A stretch of DNA of 37,622 nucleotides from Rhodocyclaceae bacterium (GTDB lineage: Bacteria; Pseudomonadota; Gammaproteobacteria; Burkholderiales; Rhodocyclaceae). The notes beneath the pieces are model-generated. The model saw only the letters and a list, made by a program, of their open reading frames with translations. It made no database searches and had not been told where the DNA came from. Below are positions 21,624 through 29,980 of the stretch, piece by piece. Every line of letters starts with the position of its first letter. Positions within the stretch are counted from its first letter, which is position 1. The DNA is taken from positions 1-37,622 of the forward strand of contig JANJVS010000121.1 of assembly GCA_024709955.1 (NCBI GenBank), in the 5' to 3' direction. Both the position numbers and the translations under genes were made by a program.

Positions 21624-22438
21624 TGGACGCCCAGGAAAGCTTCGTCTCCCACCTGATCGAGCTGCGCGACCGGCTGCTCAAGGCCATCGCCGCGATCCTG
21701 CTGGTGTTCCTCTGCCTGATGCCCTGGGCCGGCAGCGTCTACGACCTGCTCGCCATGCCGATGCTGGCCACCCTGCCGGCGGGCACCAAGATGATCGCCA
21801 CCGGCGTCATCACGCCCTTCATGGTGCCGGTCAAGGTAACCCTGCTGGCGGCCTTCGTGCTCGCCCTGCCGGTGGTGCTCTTCCAGGCCTGGGCCTTCGT
21901 CGCGCCGGGCCTCTACGCCCACGAGAAGAAGTTCGCCCTGCCGCTGGTGGTCGGCACCACGCTGCTGTTCCTCGCCGGCATCGCCTTCTGCTACTTCTTC
22001 GTCTTCAACACGGTATTCAAGTTCATCGCCGAGTTCGCGCCGGCGAGCATCACGCCGGCACCGGACATCGAGCAGTACCTGGCCTTCGTGATGACGATGT
22101 TCCTCGCCTTCGGCATCACCTTCGAGGTGCCGGTGGTGGTGATCCTGCTGGTGCGCTTCGGCATGGTCGAGATCGAGAAGCTGGTCGAGGCGCGGCCCTA
22201 CGTCATCGTCGGCGCCTTCGTCATCGCGGCGGTGGTGACGCCGCCCGACGTCGTGTCGCAGTTCATGCTTGCCATGCCGATGTGGCTGCTCTACGAGCTG
22301 GGCATCCTGCTGGCCAGGATGATCGGCAAGCGGCCGGCGGACGATGCCGGTGCCCACCAGCCGCTCGACGACGCGGCCATGACCGCGGAACTCGACCGCG
22401 CCGAGGCCGAGTCGCTGGCCAACCGTTCCAAGGATTGA
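21623..22438 (+). CDS. tatC: TatC, twin-arginine translocase core
   Basis: 271 residues, six membrane segments. The start [21 protein letters not shown] has the conserved HLIELRDRL motif; FQAWAFVAPGLYAHEKKFALP and FGITFEVPVVVILL are family-typical. It is the signal-peptide recognition core of the translocase. A 44-bp gap then separates it from the convergent SDR gene. Confidence 0.96.
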   Translation: MDAQESFVSHLIELRDRLLKAIAAILLVFLCLMPWAGSVYDLLAMPMLATLPAGTKMIATGVITPFMVPVKVTLLAAFVLALPVVLFQAWAFVAPGLYAHEKKFALPLVVGTTLLFLAGIAFCYFFVFNTVFKFIAEFAPASITPAPDIEQYLAFVMTMFLAFGITFEVPVVVILLVRFGMVEIEKLVEARPYVIVGAFVIAAVVTPPDVVSQFMLAMPMWLLYELGILLARMIGKRPADDAGAHQPLDDAAMTAELDRAEAESLANRSKD

Positions 22439-22482
22439 GTTAATACCGGCGACGGCGCGCAGCCGCCGCCGGAAGAGGCGCC

Positions 22483-23277
22483 TTACTTGGCGATGCCGTG
22501 CTCGTAGCAGAGACCGCCGGTGATTTCCAGCGTGGTGGCGTTGATCGCCTCGTTCTCGACGCAATGGCCGATCAGCTTGGCGATTTCCTCCGGCTCGACC
22601 AGGCGGCCCAGATGCACGTCGGCGAGGATCGCCTTCAGCGCGTCCTGGTTCATGCCGGTGAGCATCGGCGTGGCCGTGTAGCCGGGGGCGATGCCGACGC
22701 AGCGGATGTTCTTGATGCCGCGCATCATGAACTCGCCGATGATGATCTTCGGCATCAGCGCGTCGGCCACCTTGGTGGACGAATAGTTGAGCTGGCCGAC
22801 CTGGCCCGCCTTGTTCACCGACGAGATCGTCACCAGCAGGCCCGGCCAGCCGCCGTTCACCATCGCCTCGGCGGAATCGCGCAGGGTCAGGAAGGTGCCG
22901 GTGAGGTTGACGTCGATGACCGGCTGCCACTTGTCGAGGCCCATCTTGCGGGCGACCTTGCCGGTTTCCTTGTCGAGGGTCAGCATCGTGCCGTCCTTGA
23001 TGATGCCGGCGCAGGCCACGGTGACGTTGAGCTTGCCGAAGGCCTCGACGGTGGCCTTGACGAACTTGGCCGTCTCGGCCTCGCTGGTCACGTTGGCCTG
23101 CACGCCGATCGCCTCGCCGCCCATCGCCTTGACGTCGGCGACGACGCGGTCGATGTTCTTCTGCACCATGTCGACCACCGCCACCTTGGCGCCGCGCTGG
23201 GCAAAGAATTTCACCACCTGCTCGCCGATGCCGTTGCCGCCGCCGGTGACGAGTACCACGCTACCTTTGATTTCCAT
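22483..23277 (-). CDS. Short-chain dehydrogenase/reductase
   Basis: 264 residues, classical SDR. Cofactor motif TGGGNGIG (11-18), an Asp after the second strand (VVDMVQ, favouring NAD), ACAG in place of NNAG, Asn124 in DVNLTG, catalytic Ser152/153, Tyr165 and Lys169 (YSSTK). The substrate is not evident. Being in one operon with a thiolase suggests a 3-hydroxyacyl-CoA dehydrogenase in a beta-oxidation-like route, as in BbsD-type or side-chain degradation pathways. That is inference. Confidence 0.85.
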   Translation of the reverse strand: MEIKGSVVLVTGGGNGIGEQVVKFFAQRGAKVAVVDMVQKNIDRVVADVKAMGGEAIGVQANVTSEAETAKFVKATVEAFGKLNVTVACAGIIKDGTMLTLDKETGKVARKMGLDKWQPVIDVNLTGTFLTLRDSAEAMVNGGWPGLLVTISSVNKAGQVGQLNYSSTKVADALMPKIIIGEFMMRGIKNIRCVGIAPGYTATPMLTGMNQDALKAILADVHLGRLVEPEEIAKLIGHCVENEAINATTLEITGGLCYEHGIAK

Positions 23278-23304
23278 GATTGAACCTTTCTGAATGCGTT
23301 GGCG

Positions 23305-23616
23305 TTACTTGGGGCAGGACACGCTGTCCTTGTCCCAGTAGATGAAGTTCGGGTGGGTGACGTCCGGGCCGACGATCCTGAGGCCGCCGATCATGTTCGG
23401 ATGGGCGACGTCCGGGCCGACGATCTTCACGCCGACCGGGTAGATGGCCTTGACCAGCGCGCGTGCGCGCGCGGCGGCGTCGGTGGCCGTGGCACCGGGA
23501 AAGAGCCCGGTGCCGACGACCGCGCTGGCGCCGCCCGGCAGCGCGCGGACGATGTCCCAGGCCTGACCGGCCGCCGCGACGGCGAACTCCATGTCGTTGT
23601 AGGTGAACTTGTCCAT
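23305..23616 (-). CDS. Unrecognised 103-residue protein with internal repeat
   Basis: I do not recognise this family. It starts MDKFTYNDMEFAVAAAGQAW, has an Ala/Gly-rich middle and ends with two near-identical units, IVGPDVAHPNMI and IVGPDVTHPNFI, 16 residues apart, then WDKDSVSCPK. AGAGG 7 nt upstream of the ATG supports the start. It lies 10 bp after the thiolase stop and 27 bp before the SDR. It is in the place where thiolase operons often carry a small OB-fold/DUF35 partner, but no zinc-ribbon cysteines are present, so that identity is not supported. Confidence 0.75.
   Translation of the reverse strand: MDKFTYNDMEFAVAAAGQAWDIVRALPGGASAVVGTGLFPGATATDAAARARALVKAIYPVGVKIVGPDVAHPNMIGGLRIVGPDVTHPNFIYWDKDSVSCPK
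23348..23425. repeat. Tandem duplication inside the 103-residue gene
   Basis: The 30-bp unit at 23348-23377 recurs at 23396-23425 with very few differences (period 48 bp, 16 codons). It creates the duplicated IVGPDVxHPNxI peptide. Confidence 0.85.
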
Positions 23617-23626
23617 TATGTGCCTC

Positions 23627-24868
23627 TTAGAGCTTGCGCAGCACGGTCACGCAGTTGGTCACCGCCGAGCCGCCGACGTTGAAGGCGACGGCGATGTCGG
23701 CCTTCTTCGCCGCCACGCCGATCGGCTCGCCGATCAACTGCTTGTGCAGCAGCACGTGCATCGAGGCGCCGGTGGCGCCCACCGGGTGGCCCTTCGACTT
23801 GAGGCCGCCGGAGAGGTTGACGGCGATCTTGTCGTCGCGGGTGAAGCGGCCGTCGAGGTATTCGTAGCCGGCGCGGCCGTCGGCGGCGAAGCCGAGCGCC
23901 TCGGTGGACAGGATCTGGTTGATGGTGAAGCAGTCATGCACTTCGCAGAGGTCCACGTCGGCGGCGGTGATGCCCGCCTCGGCATAGGCCTTGCGCGCGG
24001 CGTCCTTGCCGGCCATCAGCTCGTGCATGTTGGGACGCACGTTCTCGGGCAAGCGCTCGACCGAATGGCCGATGCCGGCGATCTCGGAGGCGCGCGCCTT
24101 GTTGGACACGCTGCCGGTCGCGGTGATCACCAGCGCGGCGGCGCCGTCGGAGACCAGCGAGCAGTCGTGCAGGCGCAGCGGGGCGGCGATCATCATGTTC
24201 TTGCACTTGCCGCGGGCGTCGAGCTCGTTGAGCTTCATGATCTCCTCGACGCTCGCCGGGCCGTTGCGCACGTGCGCCAGCGGGTTCTCGGCGCCGTTCT
24301 TGTAGCACAGCGCGCCGGCGGTCCACAGCATCTTCTCCAGGTCCTCGTTCGGAATCTTGTACTGCGCCTGGTAGCCCTTGGCGTACTGGGCGAACAGCAT
24401 CGGGAAGGACCAGCCCAGCGCGCCCTCGGTCGGCCAGTGCGAGCAGCAGGCCAGCACGTGGGTCATCTGCGGCGTGGGCAGCAGGTTCATTTTCTCGACG
24501 CCGATCACCAGCACGTTCCTGGCGCGGCCGGCCTCGACGGCATAGACGGCGTCGTAGAGGGCGACCGAGGAGGAGGCGCAGGCGCACTCGCAGCGCGTCA
24601 TCGGCTTGAAGCGCAGCGCCGGGTCGATCTCGGCGGCGAGCGGGGCGACGTGCTCCTGGTTGAGGAAGGACGCCGGCGAGCAGGAGCCCACGTAAATTGC
24701 GTCGATATCCTTGGCGTCCAGGCCGGCGTCGGCGATGGCGCCGCGGCCGGCCTCGACCAGCAGGTCGTAATAGGACTTGGTGTCGGTGATCAGGCCCGTG
24801 GCCTTGTCTTTCACGACGAAGGCGCCGAATGCGGTGTTGTAGGCGCCGATGATGCTTGCCTTGCTCAT
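23627..24868 (-). CDS. SCP2/acetyl-CoA acetyltransferase-type thiolase
   Basis: 413 residues. Thiolase fold with probable nucleophile Cys97 in ECACASSSVAL, His311 in EVHDCFTINQ and His361 in SKGHPVGATGAS, matching the SCP-x-like subfamily rather than FadA/PhaA. It would cleave a beta-ketoacyl-CoA, or form one. First gene of the three-gene cassette, with AAGGGAG before the ATG. The cassette interrupts the usual tatC-degQ neighbourhood. The natural substrate (aromatic, steroid side chain or other) cannot be told from the sequence. Confidence 0.88.
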   Translation of the reverse strand: MSKASIIGAYNTAFGAFVVKDKATGLITDTKSYYDLLVEAGRGAIADAGLDAKDIDAIYVGSCSPASFLNQEHVAPLAAEIDPALRFKPMTRCECACASSSVALYDAVYAVEAGRARNVLVIGVEKMNLLPTPQMTHVLACCSHWPTEGALGWSFPMLFAQYAKGYQAQYKIPNEDLEKMLWTAGALCYKNGAENPLAHVRNGPASVEEIMKLNELDARGKCKNMMIAAPLRLHDCSLVSDGAAALVITATGSVSNKARASEIAGIGHSVERLPENVRPNMHELMAGKDAARKAYAEAGITAADVDLCEVHDCFTINQILSTEALGFAADGRAGYEYLDGRFTRDDKIAVNLSGGLKSKGHPVGATGASMHVLLHKQLIGEPIGVAAKKADIAVAFNVGGSAVTNCVTVLRKL

Positions 24869-24897
24869 GAAGCACTCCCTTCAGGAAATTTGATTGC

Positions 24898-24921
24898 CGG
24901 CGGCGGTCCTTGCCGCCGCCG
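24898..24921. promoter_or_regulatory. Hairpin in the thiolase leader
   Basis: CGGCGGCGG (24898-24906), loop TCCTTG, CCGCCGCCG (24913-24921). On the minus strand it lies about 30 nt upstream of the thiolase ATG. A possible -10 (CATAAT, 24944-24949) is just upstream, so the hairpin would be in the mRNA leader. The rest of the 244-bp gap to degQ shows nothing else I can name. Confidence 0.4.
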
Positions 24922-25112
24922 CGCCGGCTTGCGCGGCTAGGCCATTATGCGCGCCCTTCAAGACGGGAAGATGAAAATTTGCGGCGCCGCAGCATGGCTG
25001 CCGTTGCGCGTTTCTAACGCATAGATCGGGGGTGTCTGTCACTAGTAATCGCTAGCTATTTCGGCCTCCCACGGCGCCACGGCGCATGGCGCGCGGGGCG
25101 CGAAGCGGGGAT

Positions 25113-26267
25113 TCAGCGCGTCGGCTTGGGGCGCTTGCCGATGATGACCGCGACGTCTTTAGGCTTGCCTTCGCGGCTCAGGCCGAAGCGCGCGGTGGTG
25201 CCGGGCGTCAGGGCGGCGATCAGGTCGAGCATGACCTGGGCGTCCTTGACCGGCTGGTCGCCGACCGCCAGCAGCACGTCGCCGGGACGGATGCCGGCCT
25301 TGTCGGCCGGGCTGCCGCGCATCACGCCGGCGATCAGCGCGCCCGCGTCGGACTTGACGCCGAAGGATTCGGCGAGCTCCGGTGTCATGTCCTGCACCTC
25401 GACGCCGATCCAGCCGCGCGTCACGGCGCCGGTCTTGATGATCTGTTCCATCACGCTCCGGGCCAGCGAGACCGGGATGGCGAAGCCGATGCCCATCGAG
25501 CCGCCGCTCTGGGAATAGATCGCGGTGTTGATGCCGACCAGCTGGCCGTTGCTATCCACCAGCGCGCCGCCGGAGTTGCCCGGGTTGATCGCCGCGTCGG
25601 TCTGGATGAAGTTCTCGAAGGTGTTGATGCCCAGGTGGGTGCGGCCGAGGGCCGAGACGATGCCCGAGGTGACCGTCTGGCCGACGCCGAAGGGATTGCC
25701 GATGGCGAGCACGACGTCGCCGATGCGCAGCGATTCCGCCGGGGCGAAGGTGATCGGCGTCAGCTGGCCGGCCTCGGTTAGCCGCAGCACGGCGAGATCG
25801 GATTCGGGGTCGGCGCCGACCACCTTGGCCCTGGTCTTGCGGCCGTCGGAGAAGGCCACCTCGATCTCGTCCGCCGATTCGACCACGTGGTTGTTGGTCA
25901 GCACCAGGCCGTCGGCGGAGACCACCACGCCGCTGCCGAGCCCGGACTGGCGCTGGCTGTCGCCGCCGAAGCGGTCGCCGAAGAAGTGGCGGAACACCGG
26001 GTCGTTGATGAAGGGATGGCGCCGCACTTCCTGGCTGGTGAAGATATGCACCACGGCGGGCAGCGCGGCCTGGGCCGCGTCGGCGTAGGTGGCGACCTTG
26101 CGCGTCTCGCCGCCCGGCGCGGCCTGCTGGATGGCCACCACCGACGGGGCGCGGCCGGATTCGGCATGGCGCGCGGCGAGCCATTCCGGCTTCAGGGTCT
26201 GCACGACGAACAGCGCGGCGACGCTGACCGTGACGGCCTGGGCGAAAATGAGCCACAATCGGTGCAT
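25113..26267 (-). CDS. DegQ/DegS-type periplasmic serine protease
   Basis: 384 residues from the ATG at 26265-26267. The N-terminal hydrophobic helix (MHRLWLIFAQAVTVSVAALF) looks like a membrane anchor. The trypsin-like domain has triad His127 (LTNNHVV), Asp157 (PESDLAVL) and Ser232 (NPGNSGGAL). One PDZ domain follows (about 285-375, IAGVMRGSPADKAGIRPGDVL). With a single PDZ and an anchor it resembles DegS/AlgW or HtrA-like '2-alkenal reductase' annotated proteins more than two-PDZ DegP. The open frame extends upstream across the nif3 start and is not used. Confidence 0.9.
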   Translation of the reverse strand: MHRLWLIFAQAVTVSVAALFVVQTLKPEWLAARHAESGRAPSVVAIQQAAPGGETRKVATYADAAQAALPAVVHIFTSQEVRRHPFINDPVFRHFFGDRFGGDSQRQSGLGSGVVVSADGLVLTNNHVVESADEIEVAFSDGRKTRAKVVGADPESDLAVLRLTEAGQLTPITFAPAESLRIGDVVLAIGNPFGVGQTVTSGIVSALGRTHLGINTFENFIQTDAAINPGNSGGALVDSNGQLVGINTAIYSQSGGSMGIGFAIPVSLARSVMEQIIKTGAVTRGWIGVEVQDMTPELAESFGVKSDAGALIAGVMRGSPADKAGIRPGDVLLAVGDQPVKDAQVMLDLIAALTPGTTARFGLSREGKPKDVAVIIGKRPKPTR

Positions 26268-26296
26268 GAAAAGAATTCGGCCGGAAGGGACGGGAA

Positions 26297-27043
26297 ATGC
26301 TGCGTGAGGAATTGGTCGCGTATCTGGAGGGGGTGCTGGAACCGGCACGCTTCCGCGATTATTGCCCAAACGGGCTGCAAGTGGAAGGACGCGCGGAGAT
26401 CCGCCGCGTCGTCTGCGGCGTCACCGCGAGCCAGGCGCTGATCGAGGCGGCGGTCGCGCGCGGCGCCGATGCGTTGCTGGTGCATCACGGCTGGTTCTGG
26501 AAGGGCGAGGACGGCCGCGTCACCGGCTTCCGCAAGAAGCGCATGCAGGCGCTGCTGGCCCACGACATCAACCTGCTCGCCTACCACCTGCCCCTCGATG
26601 CCCACGCGGAATTCGGCAACAACGCCCAGCTCGGCAGCCGTCTGGGGTTCGCCGTCACCGGCCGCTTCGCCGAACAGGACATCGGCTTCGTCGGCGTCCC
26701 GCCGGCGCCGACTTTTGCCCGGGACATCGCGGCGCGCGTCGAGGCCGCCCTCGGCCGCGCCCCACTGCTGGTGGGCGACGGCGCGCGTCCGGTGGCCAGG
26801 GTGGCCTGGTGCAGCGGCGGCGCGCAGGGCTATTTCGAGCAGGCGATCCTCGCCGGCGCCGACCTGTTCGTCAGCGGCGAGATTTCGGAGCAGACGGTGC
26901 ATCTGGCGCGCGAATCCGGCGTGCCCTATCTCGCCGCCGGGCACCACGCGACGGAGCGCTACGGCGTGCAGGCCCTGGGCGCCCACCTGGCCGAACGCTT
27001 CGGCCTGGCGTGCGAATTCGTCGAGATCGACAATCCGGTTTAG
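26297..27043 (+). CDS. NIF3-like dinuclear metal-binding protein
   Basis: 248 residues, Nif3/YbgI family. Conserved metal ligands are in [27 protein letters not shown] and [14 protein letters not shown]. The biochemical role of the family is unsettled (GTP cyclohydrolase-like fold). It is divergent from the DegQ gene with only 29 bp between, as in many betaproteobacteria. The dispersed repeat encodes VPPAPTFA in a loop (about residues 134-141). The stop overlaps the stop of the convergent FimV-like gene. Confidence 0.9.
   Translation: MLREELVAYLEGVLEPARFRDYCPNGLQVEGRAEIRRVVCGVTASQALIEAAVARGADALLVHHGWFWKGEDGRVTGFRKKRMQALLAHDINLLAYHLPLDAHAEFGNNAQLGSRLGFAVTGRFAEQDIGFVGVPPAPTFARDIAARVEAALGRAPLLVGDGARPVARVAWCSGGAQGYFEQAILAGADLFVSGEISEQTVHLARESGVPYLAAGHHATERYGVQALGAHLAERFGLACEFVEIDNPV
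26696..26719 (+). repeat. Dispersed repeat copy 6 (inside nif3-like gene)
   Basis: GTCCC then GCCGGCGCCGACTTTTGCC, without the leading CACC. Read in frame as VPPAPTFA. Confidence 0.8.
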
Positions 27044-27951
27044 CGCGCCTGCAGCAGGGTCGTCAGCAGCAGCAACTCCTCCGCCACCGTCTGCGGGAAG
27101 CCGGCGCGGGCACCGCCGCGGTTGTCGGCGAGCAGATTGCGCAGGTAGCCGAGGCAGGCCGGCCGGCCCCAGAGTTCGGTCAGGCGCGCGGCGATGTGGG
27201 GGTAGTCCTCCAGGGTGGCGCGGGCGTCCGGGCGGGCGTTCCAGTCTTCGGGCCTGACGTTGAAATGCTGGCGCAGCTCCTCCGCCGAGCGCTCGAATTC
27301 CTCCTGCTGGCCGTTCTTGCGGTAAATCTCCAGCAGCTTGAGCCACTGCCGCAGCGCCTGCTTCGGTTCCTGGCGGATCTGCTCCAGCAGGGTCTGCGCC
27401 GCGCCATGGCCGAGCCCCATGGACAGCATGATCTCGGCGAGCTCGATCGCCTGCTCCTGCTGGGTGGGCGAGATGGCGGGCGGCGGCTCGGCGGCGGCCG
27501 GCGGCCTGGCGGGCGTTGCCGGTTGGCTGGCGGGCGGCGTGGCGGCGGGCATTCGCGGGGCGGGGCGGCGCCGGCGCAGCCAGCGCAGCGCCAGCAGGAG
27601 CAGCAAGGCCCCGGCGGCGAGCGGCGGCGCCCAGGCCGGAACAAGCTCGGCGCCGGCCGCGACCGGCGCGGGCGCCGGCGCCGCCTGCGGCAAGGGCAGG
27701 CGCTGGATCAGCCGGTGCAGTTCGGCGACCAGGATTTCGATGCGCGCGAGGCGCACCAGGATGTCGTCGAGCAGGCGATCCTGTTCCTCGAACCAGACCC
27801 GCAGCGGCTCTTCGGCCTCGACGGGAACGGCGCCGACGATCAGGCGCGCCGGGGGAGCCTCTTCCGCCGCGGCGCGGGGCGCGACGCCGCAGGCGAGCAG
27901 GACTGCGAGCGGCAGGCCGAGGCAGAGCTGGCGAAGGCGGGTGGCGGTCAA
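27040..27951 (-). CDS. FimV-like membrane protein with TPR-like C-terminus
   Basis: 303 residues. Signal peptide ([17 protein letters not shown]), a short coiled-coil region (about 51-84), one membrane helix (about 107-124) followed by RRRR, a Pro/Ala linker, and a C-terminal helical domain ([43 protein letters not shown]) typical of the cytoplasmic part of FimV-type proteins. FimV proteins organise polar type IV pilus and secretion machinery. It lacks a LysM domain and is far shorter than FimV, so function is only suggested. Confidence 0.7.
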   Translation of the reverse strand: MTATRLRQLCLGLPLAVLLACGVAPRAAAEEAPPARLIVGAVPVEAEEPLRVWFEEQDRLLDDILVRLARIEILVAELHRLIQRLPLPQAAPAPAPVAAGAELVPAWAPPLAAGALLLLLALRWLRRRRPAPRMPAATPPASQPATPARPPAAAEPPPAISPTQQEQAIELAEIMLSMGLGHGAAQTLLEQIRQEPKQALRQWLKLLEIYRKNGQQEEFERSAEELRQHFNVRPEDWNARPDARATLEDYPHIAARLTELWGRPACLGYLRNLLADNRGGARAGFPQTVAEELLLLTTLLQAR

Positions 27952-28042
27952 GGCGATGGGCCGGGGGGCGGAATGCGCGATGGCGCATTCTGCCCAGCCC
28001 GGCCGCCGGCCGAAGCCGCAAACACCGGGGCAATGGACGGTC

Positions 28043-28582
28043 TTAGCCGGGTTTGAGCCGGTCGGCGAACTTCTGGCGCAGCTTGGCGACCTTGGGCGCG
28101 ACGACGGCCAGGCAATAGCCCTGTTCCGGGTTGCGCAGGTAGTAGTCCCGGTGGTATTCCTCGGCCGGCCAGAAAGTCGGCGCCGGCAGGACGGTGGTGA
28201 CGATGGGCGCCGGCCAGGCGCGGGAGGCGGCCAGCTCGGCGATCAGCGCGCGGGCGGCGGCTTCCTGTTCGGCGGAATGGGTGAAGATCGCCGAGCGGTA
28301 CTGGCTGCCGATGTCGTGCCCCTGGCGGTCGGGCGTGGTGGGGTCGTGGATGGCGAAAAAGACGCCGAGCAGGCTGCGGTAGTCGATGACCGCCGGATCG
28401 AACTCGACGCGCACCACCTCGGCATGGCCGGTGGCGCCGTTGCAGACCTGCTGGTAGGTGGGGTGCTCGACCGTGCCGCCGCAATAGCCGGACGTGACGG
28501 CGTGTACGCCGGCGAGCTGCTGGAAGGCGGCTTCGAGGCACCAGAAGCAGCCGCCGCCGAGGGTCGCGATTTCCCTTGCCAT
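28043..28582 (-). CDS. msrA: MsrA, peptide methionine-S-sulfoxide reductase
   Basis: 179 residues. The catalytic motif GCFWC (Cys12) is followed by GYCGGTVEHPTYQQVC and HAEVVRVEFDP. It reduces methionine-S-sulfoxide in proteins. The region before PAEEYHRDYY is encoded by the dispersed repeat (TVLPAPTFW), replacing a usually variable stretch. It starts 9 bp after the methyltransferase stop, probably the last gene of the paaK operon. Confidence 0.93.
   Translation of the reverse strand: MAREIATLGGGCFWCLEAAFQQLAGVHAVTSGYCGGTVEHPTYQQVCNGATGHAEVVRVEFDPAVIDYRSLLGVFFAIHDPTTPDRQGHDIGSQYRSAIFTHSAEQEAAARALIAELAASRAWPAPIVTTVLPAPTFWPAEEYHRDYYLRNPEQGYCLAVVAPKVAKLRQKFADRLKPG
28171..28197 (-). repeat. Dispersed repeat copy 7 (inside msrA)
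   Basis: AGAAAGTCGGCGCCGGCAGG then ACGGTGG on the plus strand. Minus-oriented copy with AGA in place of the usual CAA. msrA reads it as TVLPAPTFW. Confidence 0.75.
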
Positions 28583-28591
28583 GGCAATCTC

Positions 28592-29341
28592 CTATGCGCG
28601 GCCGGCGCGCAGCGCGATGGGCCAGACGATCTCGCGCACCGTCGCCGGTTCGCCCCAGAGGGGGCGCAGGCGGGCGAAGAGCGCGTGGGTCGGGTCCTGC
28701 CCGGTCTCGGCCAGGCAGCGCTGCACGGCGGACCAGGTGCCAATGTAATTCACCAGGTCGGCCAGCGTCCAGCGCAGGCGAATCTCGAAAGTCGGCGCCG
28801 GCGCGACGGTGGCGAAGGGAAAGGGCATGCCGACATAGCCGAGCTCGACCCAGCGCCGCTGCGGCGGCCACCAGGGCGTCAGCACCTCGGCGTAGAAGGT
28901 CTCGATGGCGGCGTTGATTTGCGGCTCGCCCCGCAGCAACGTGTAGGTCCAGGCGGCGAGCAGGCCGCCGGGCCTGAGCACGCGCCGCGCCTCGGCGTGG
29001 AACTTGTCGAAGTCGAACCAGTGGATCGCCTGCGCCACCGTGACGAGGTCGCAGCAGGCATCCGGCAGACCGCTCGCCTCGCAGGGCGCGGCGCGGTATT
29101 CGACGCGCGGATGGCGCTGCGCCTGGTCGATCTGGGCGATGGAAAGATCGGTGGCGACGACGCGCCGGAAATGCCGGGCCAGCGGCACGGCGGCCTGGCC
29201 GTTGCCGCAGCCGACGTCCCAGGCGAGCTCGCGGCCGGGCGCGCGGTCGGCGAGCCAGGAGAACAGCGCCTCGGGATAGCCGGGCCGGTATTTCGCGTAA
29301 TCGGGCGCCTGACGCGAGAAGTGGTCGGTGCCCGGCGCCAC
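28592..29341 (-). CDS. Class I SAM-dependent methyltransferase
   Basis: 249 residues, GTG start. SAM-binding motif I LAWDVGCGNGQAAVPLA, motif II acidic residue in VVATDLSIAQ, post-motif VAQAIHWFDFDKF. It resembles trans-aconitate/Crg1-like small-molecule methyltransferases (start FSRQAPDYAKYRPGYPEALF). Substrate unknown. One base separates the upstream stop from this GTG. The dispersed repeat encodes TVAPAPTFE in the C-terminal half. Confidence 0.85.
   Translation of the reverse strand: MAPGTDHFSRQAPDYAKYRPGYPEALFSWLADRAPGRELAWDVGCGNGQAAVPLARHFRRVVATDLSIAQIDQAQRHPRVEYRAAPCEASGLPDACCDLVTVAQAIHWFDFDKFHAEARRVLRPGGLLAAWTYTLLRGEPQINAAIETFYAEVLTPWWPPQRRWVELGYVGMPFPFATVAPAPTFEIRLRWTLADLVNYIGTWSAVQRCLAETGQDPTHALFARLRPLWGEPATVREIVWPIALRAGRA
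28787..28814 (-). repeat. Dispersed repeat copy 8 (inside methyltransferase gene)
   Basis: GAAAGTCGGCGCCGGC then GCGACGGTGG on the plus strand, with one difference (GCG for GGG). Read in frame as TVAPAPTFE. Confidence 0.75.
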
Positions 29342-29342
29342 C

Positions 29343-29567
29343 TTAGGCGCCCTCTTGTTCCGCGAGCCGCCGCAGCGCCAGCGGGAAGGCCCCGGTGAGG
29401 AAGCAGGCGATCGCCGAGACGATCAGTCCCCAGCCGGCCAGCGGGTCGGCGAGCAGCGGATGGACTTTCTCGAACAGGCCGGCGAAGGCGGCGATGCCGG
29501 CGAGCGTGCAGACGATGCCGAGGAAGCCGAAGAACAGGAAGGTCCAGGGCCAGTGGTGCGGTTTCAT
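29343..29567 (-). CDS. Small membrane protein, two predicted helices
   Basis: 74 residues (MKPHHWPWTFLFFGFLGIVC...). Two hydrophobic segments (about 8-30 and 43-64) joined by a short loop, ending in a charged tail. No family recognised. Its ATG overlaps the hemerythrin stop (ATGA at 29564-29567), and its stop is one base before the methyltransferase GTG. This coupling on both sides makes it a real gene of the operon. Inferred role: membrane partner of a neighbour, unknown. Confidence 0.7.
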   Translation of the reverse strand: MKPHHWPWTFLFFGFLGIVCTLAGIAAFAGLFEKVHPLLADPLAGWGLIVSAIACFLTGAFPLALRRLAEQEGA

Positions 29568-29980
29568 GGCAGGTCCCGAATGCTGGCCCGCAGATGGGGC
29601 AGGTATTCCCGGTCGTTCTTGAGGATGTGGGCCCGCAGCCAGTCCGTCAGCAGCGCCGAGATGTCCGTCTGGGTGATGGCCAGGGGCCGCGAGGCGATCA
29701 GCTTGATGTTCCGTTCGAGCGTGGCGAGAAAGCGCGCATGTTCCTCGCCGTGGCTGTCGTGGCCCGGATAGCCCGTCACGCTCAGCAGGGTTTCCTCGGC
29801 GGCGAAGTGCATCTCGGCCCAGCGCTGGAACCGCTGCAGCACGGCCTGGATTTCGCCGGCGCCGGCATGCACCGCGATCAGCCCGTTCAAGTCGGCGATG
29901 AGGTCGAACAATTGGCGATGCTGCCGGTCGATGGCGGCGATGCCCAGCCGGTAGCGGTCGTCCCACGTGGCCTCGTTCAT
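29564..29980 (-). CDS. Bacteriohemerythrin
   Basis: 138 residues from the ATG at 29978-29980, which overlaps the paaK stop. All diiron ligands of the family are present: His21, His58, Glu62, His77, His81, His118 and Asp123 (IDRQH, EMHFAAEE, HDSHGEEH, AHILKND). It binds O2 reversibly, acting in oxygen storage, delivery or sensing. Coupled translation with a phenylacetate-CoA ligase is notable because that enzyme occurs in both oxic and anoxic aromatic pathways. Confidence 0.92.
   Translation of the reverse strand: MNEATWDDRYRLGIAAIDRQHRQLFDLIADLNGLIAVHAGAGEIQAVLQRFQRWAEMHFAAEETLLSVTGYPGHDSHGEEHARFLATLERNIKLIASRPLAITQTDISALLTDWLRAHILKNDREYLPHLRASIRDLP

Noticed and set aside
25038-25060. CTAGTAATCG stretch identical to part of a conserved 16S rRNA segment
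   Set aside because: Only about 10 bases match and the flanks do not; not an rRNA fragment.
26268-26369. N-terminal extension of the DegQ-type protease to an upstream start
   Set aside because: It would overlap the divergent nif3-like gene, and only the internal Met begins with a proper hydrophobic anchor.
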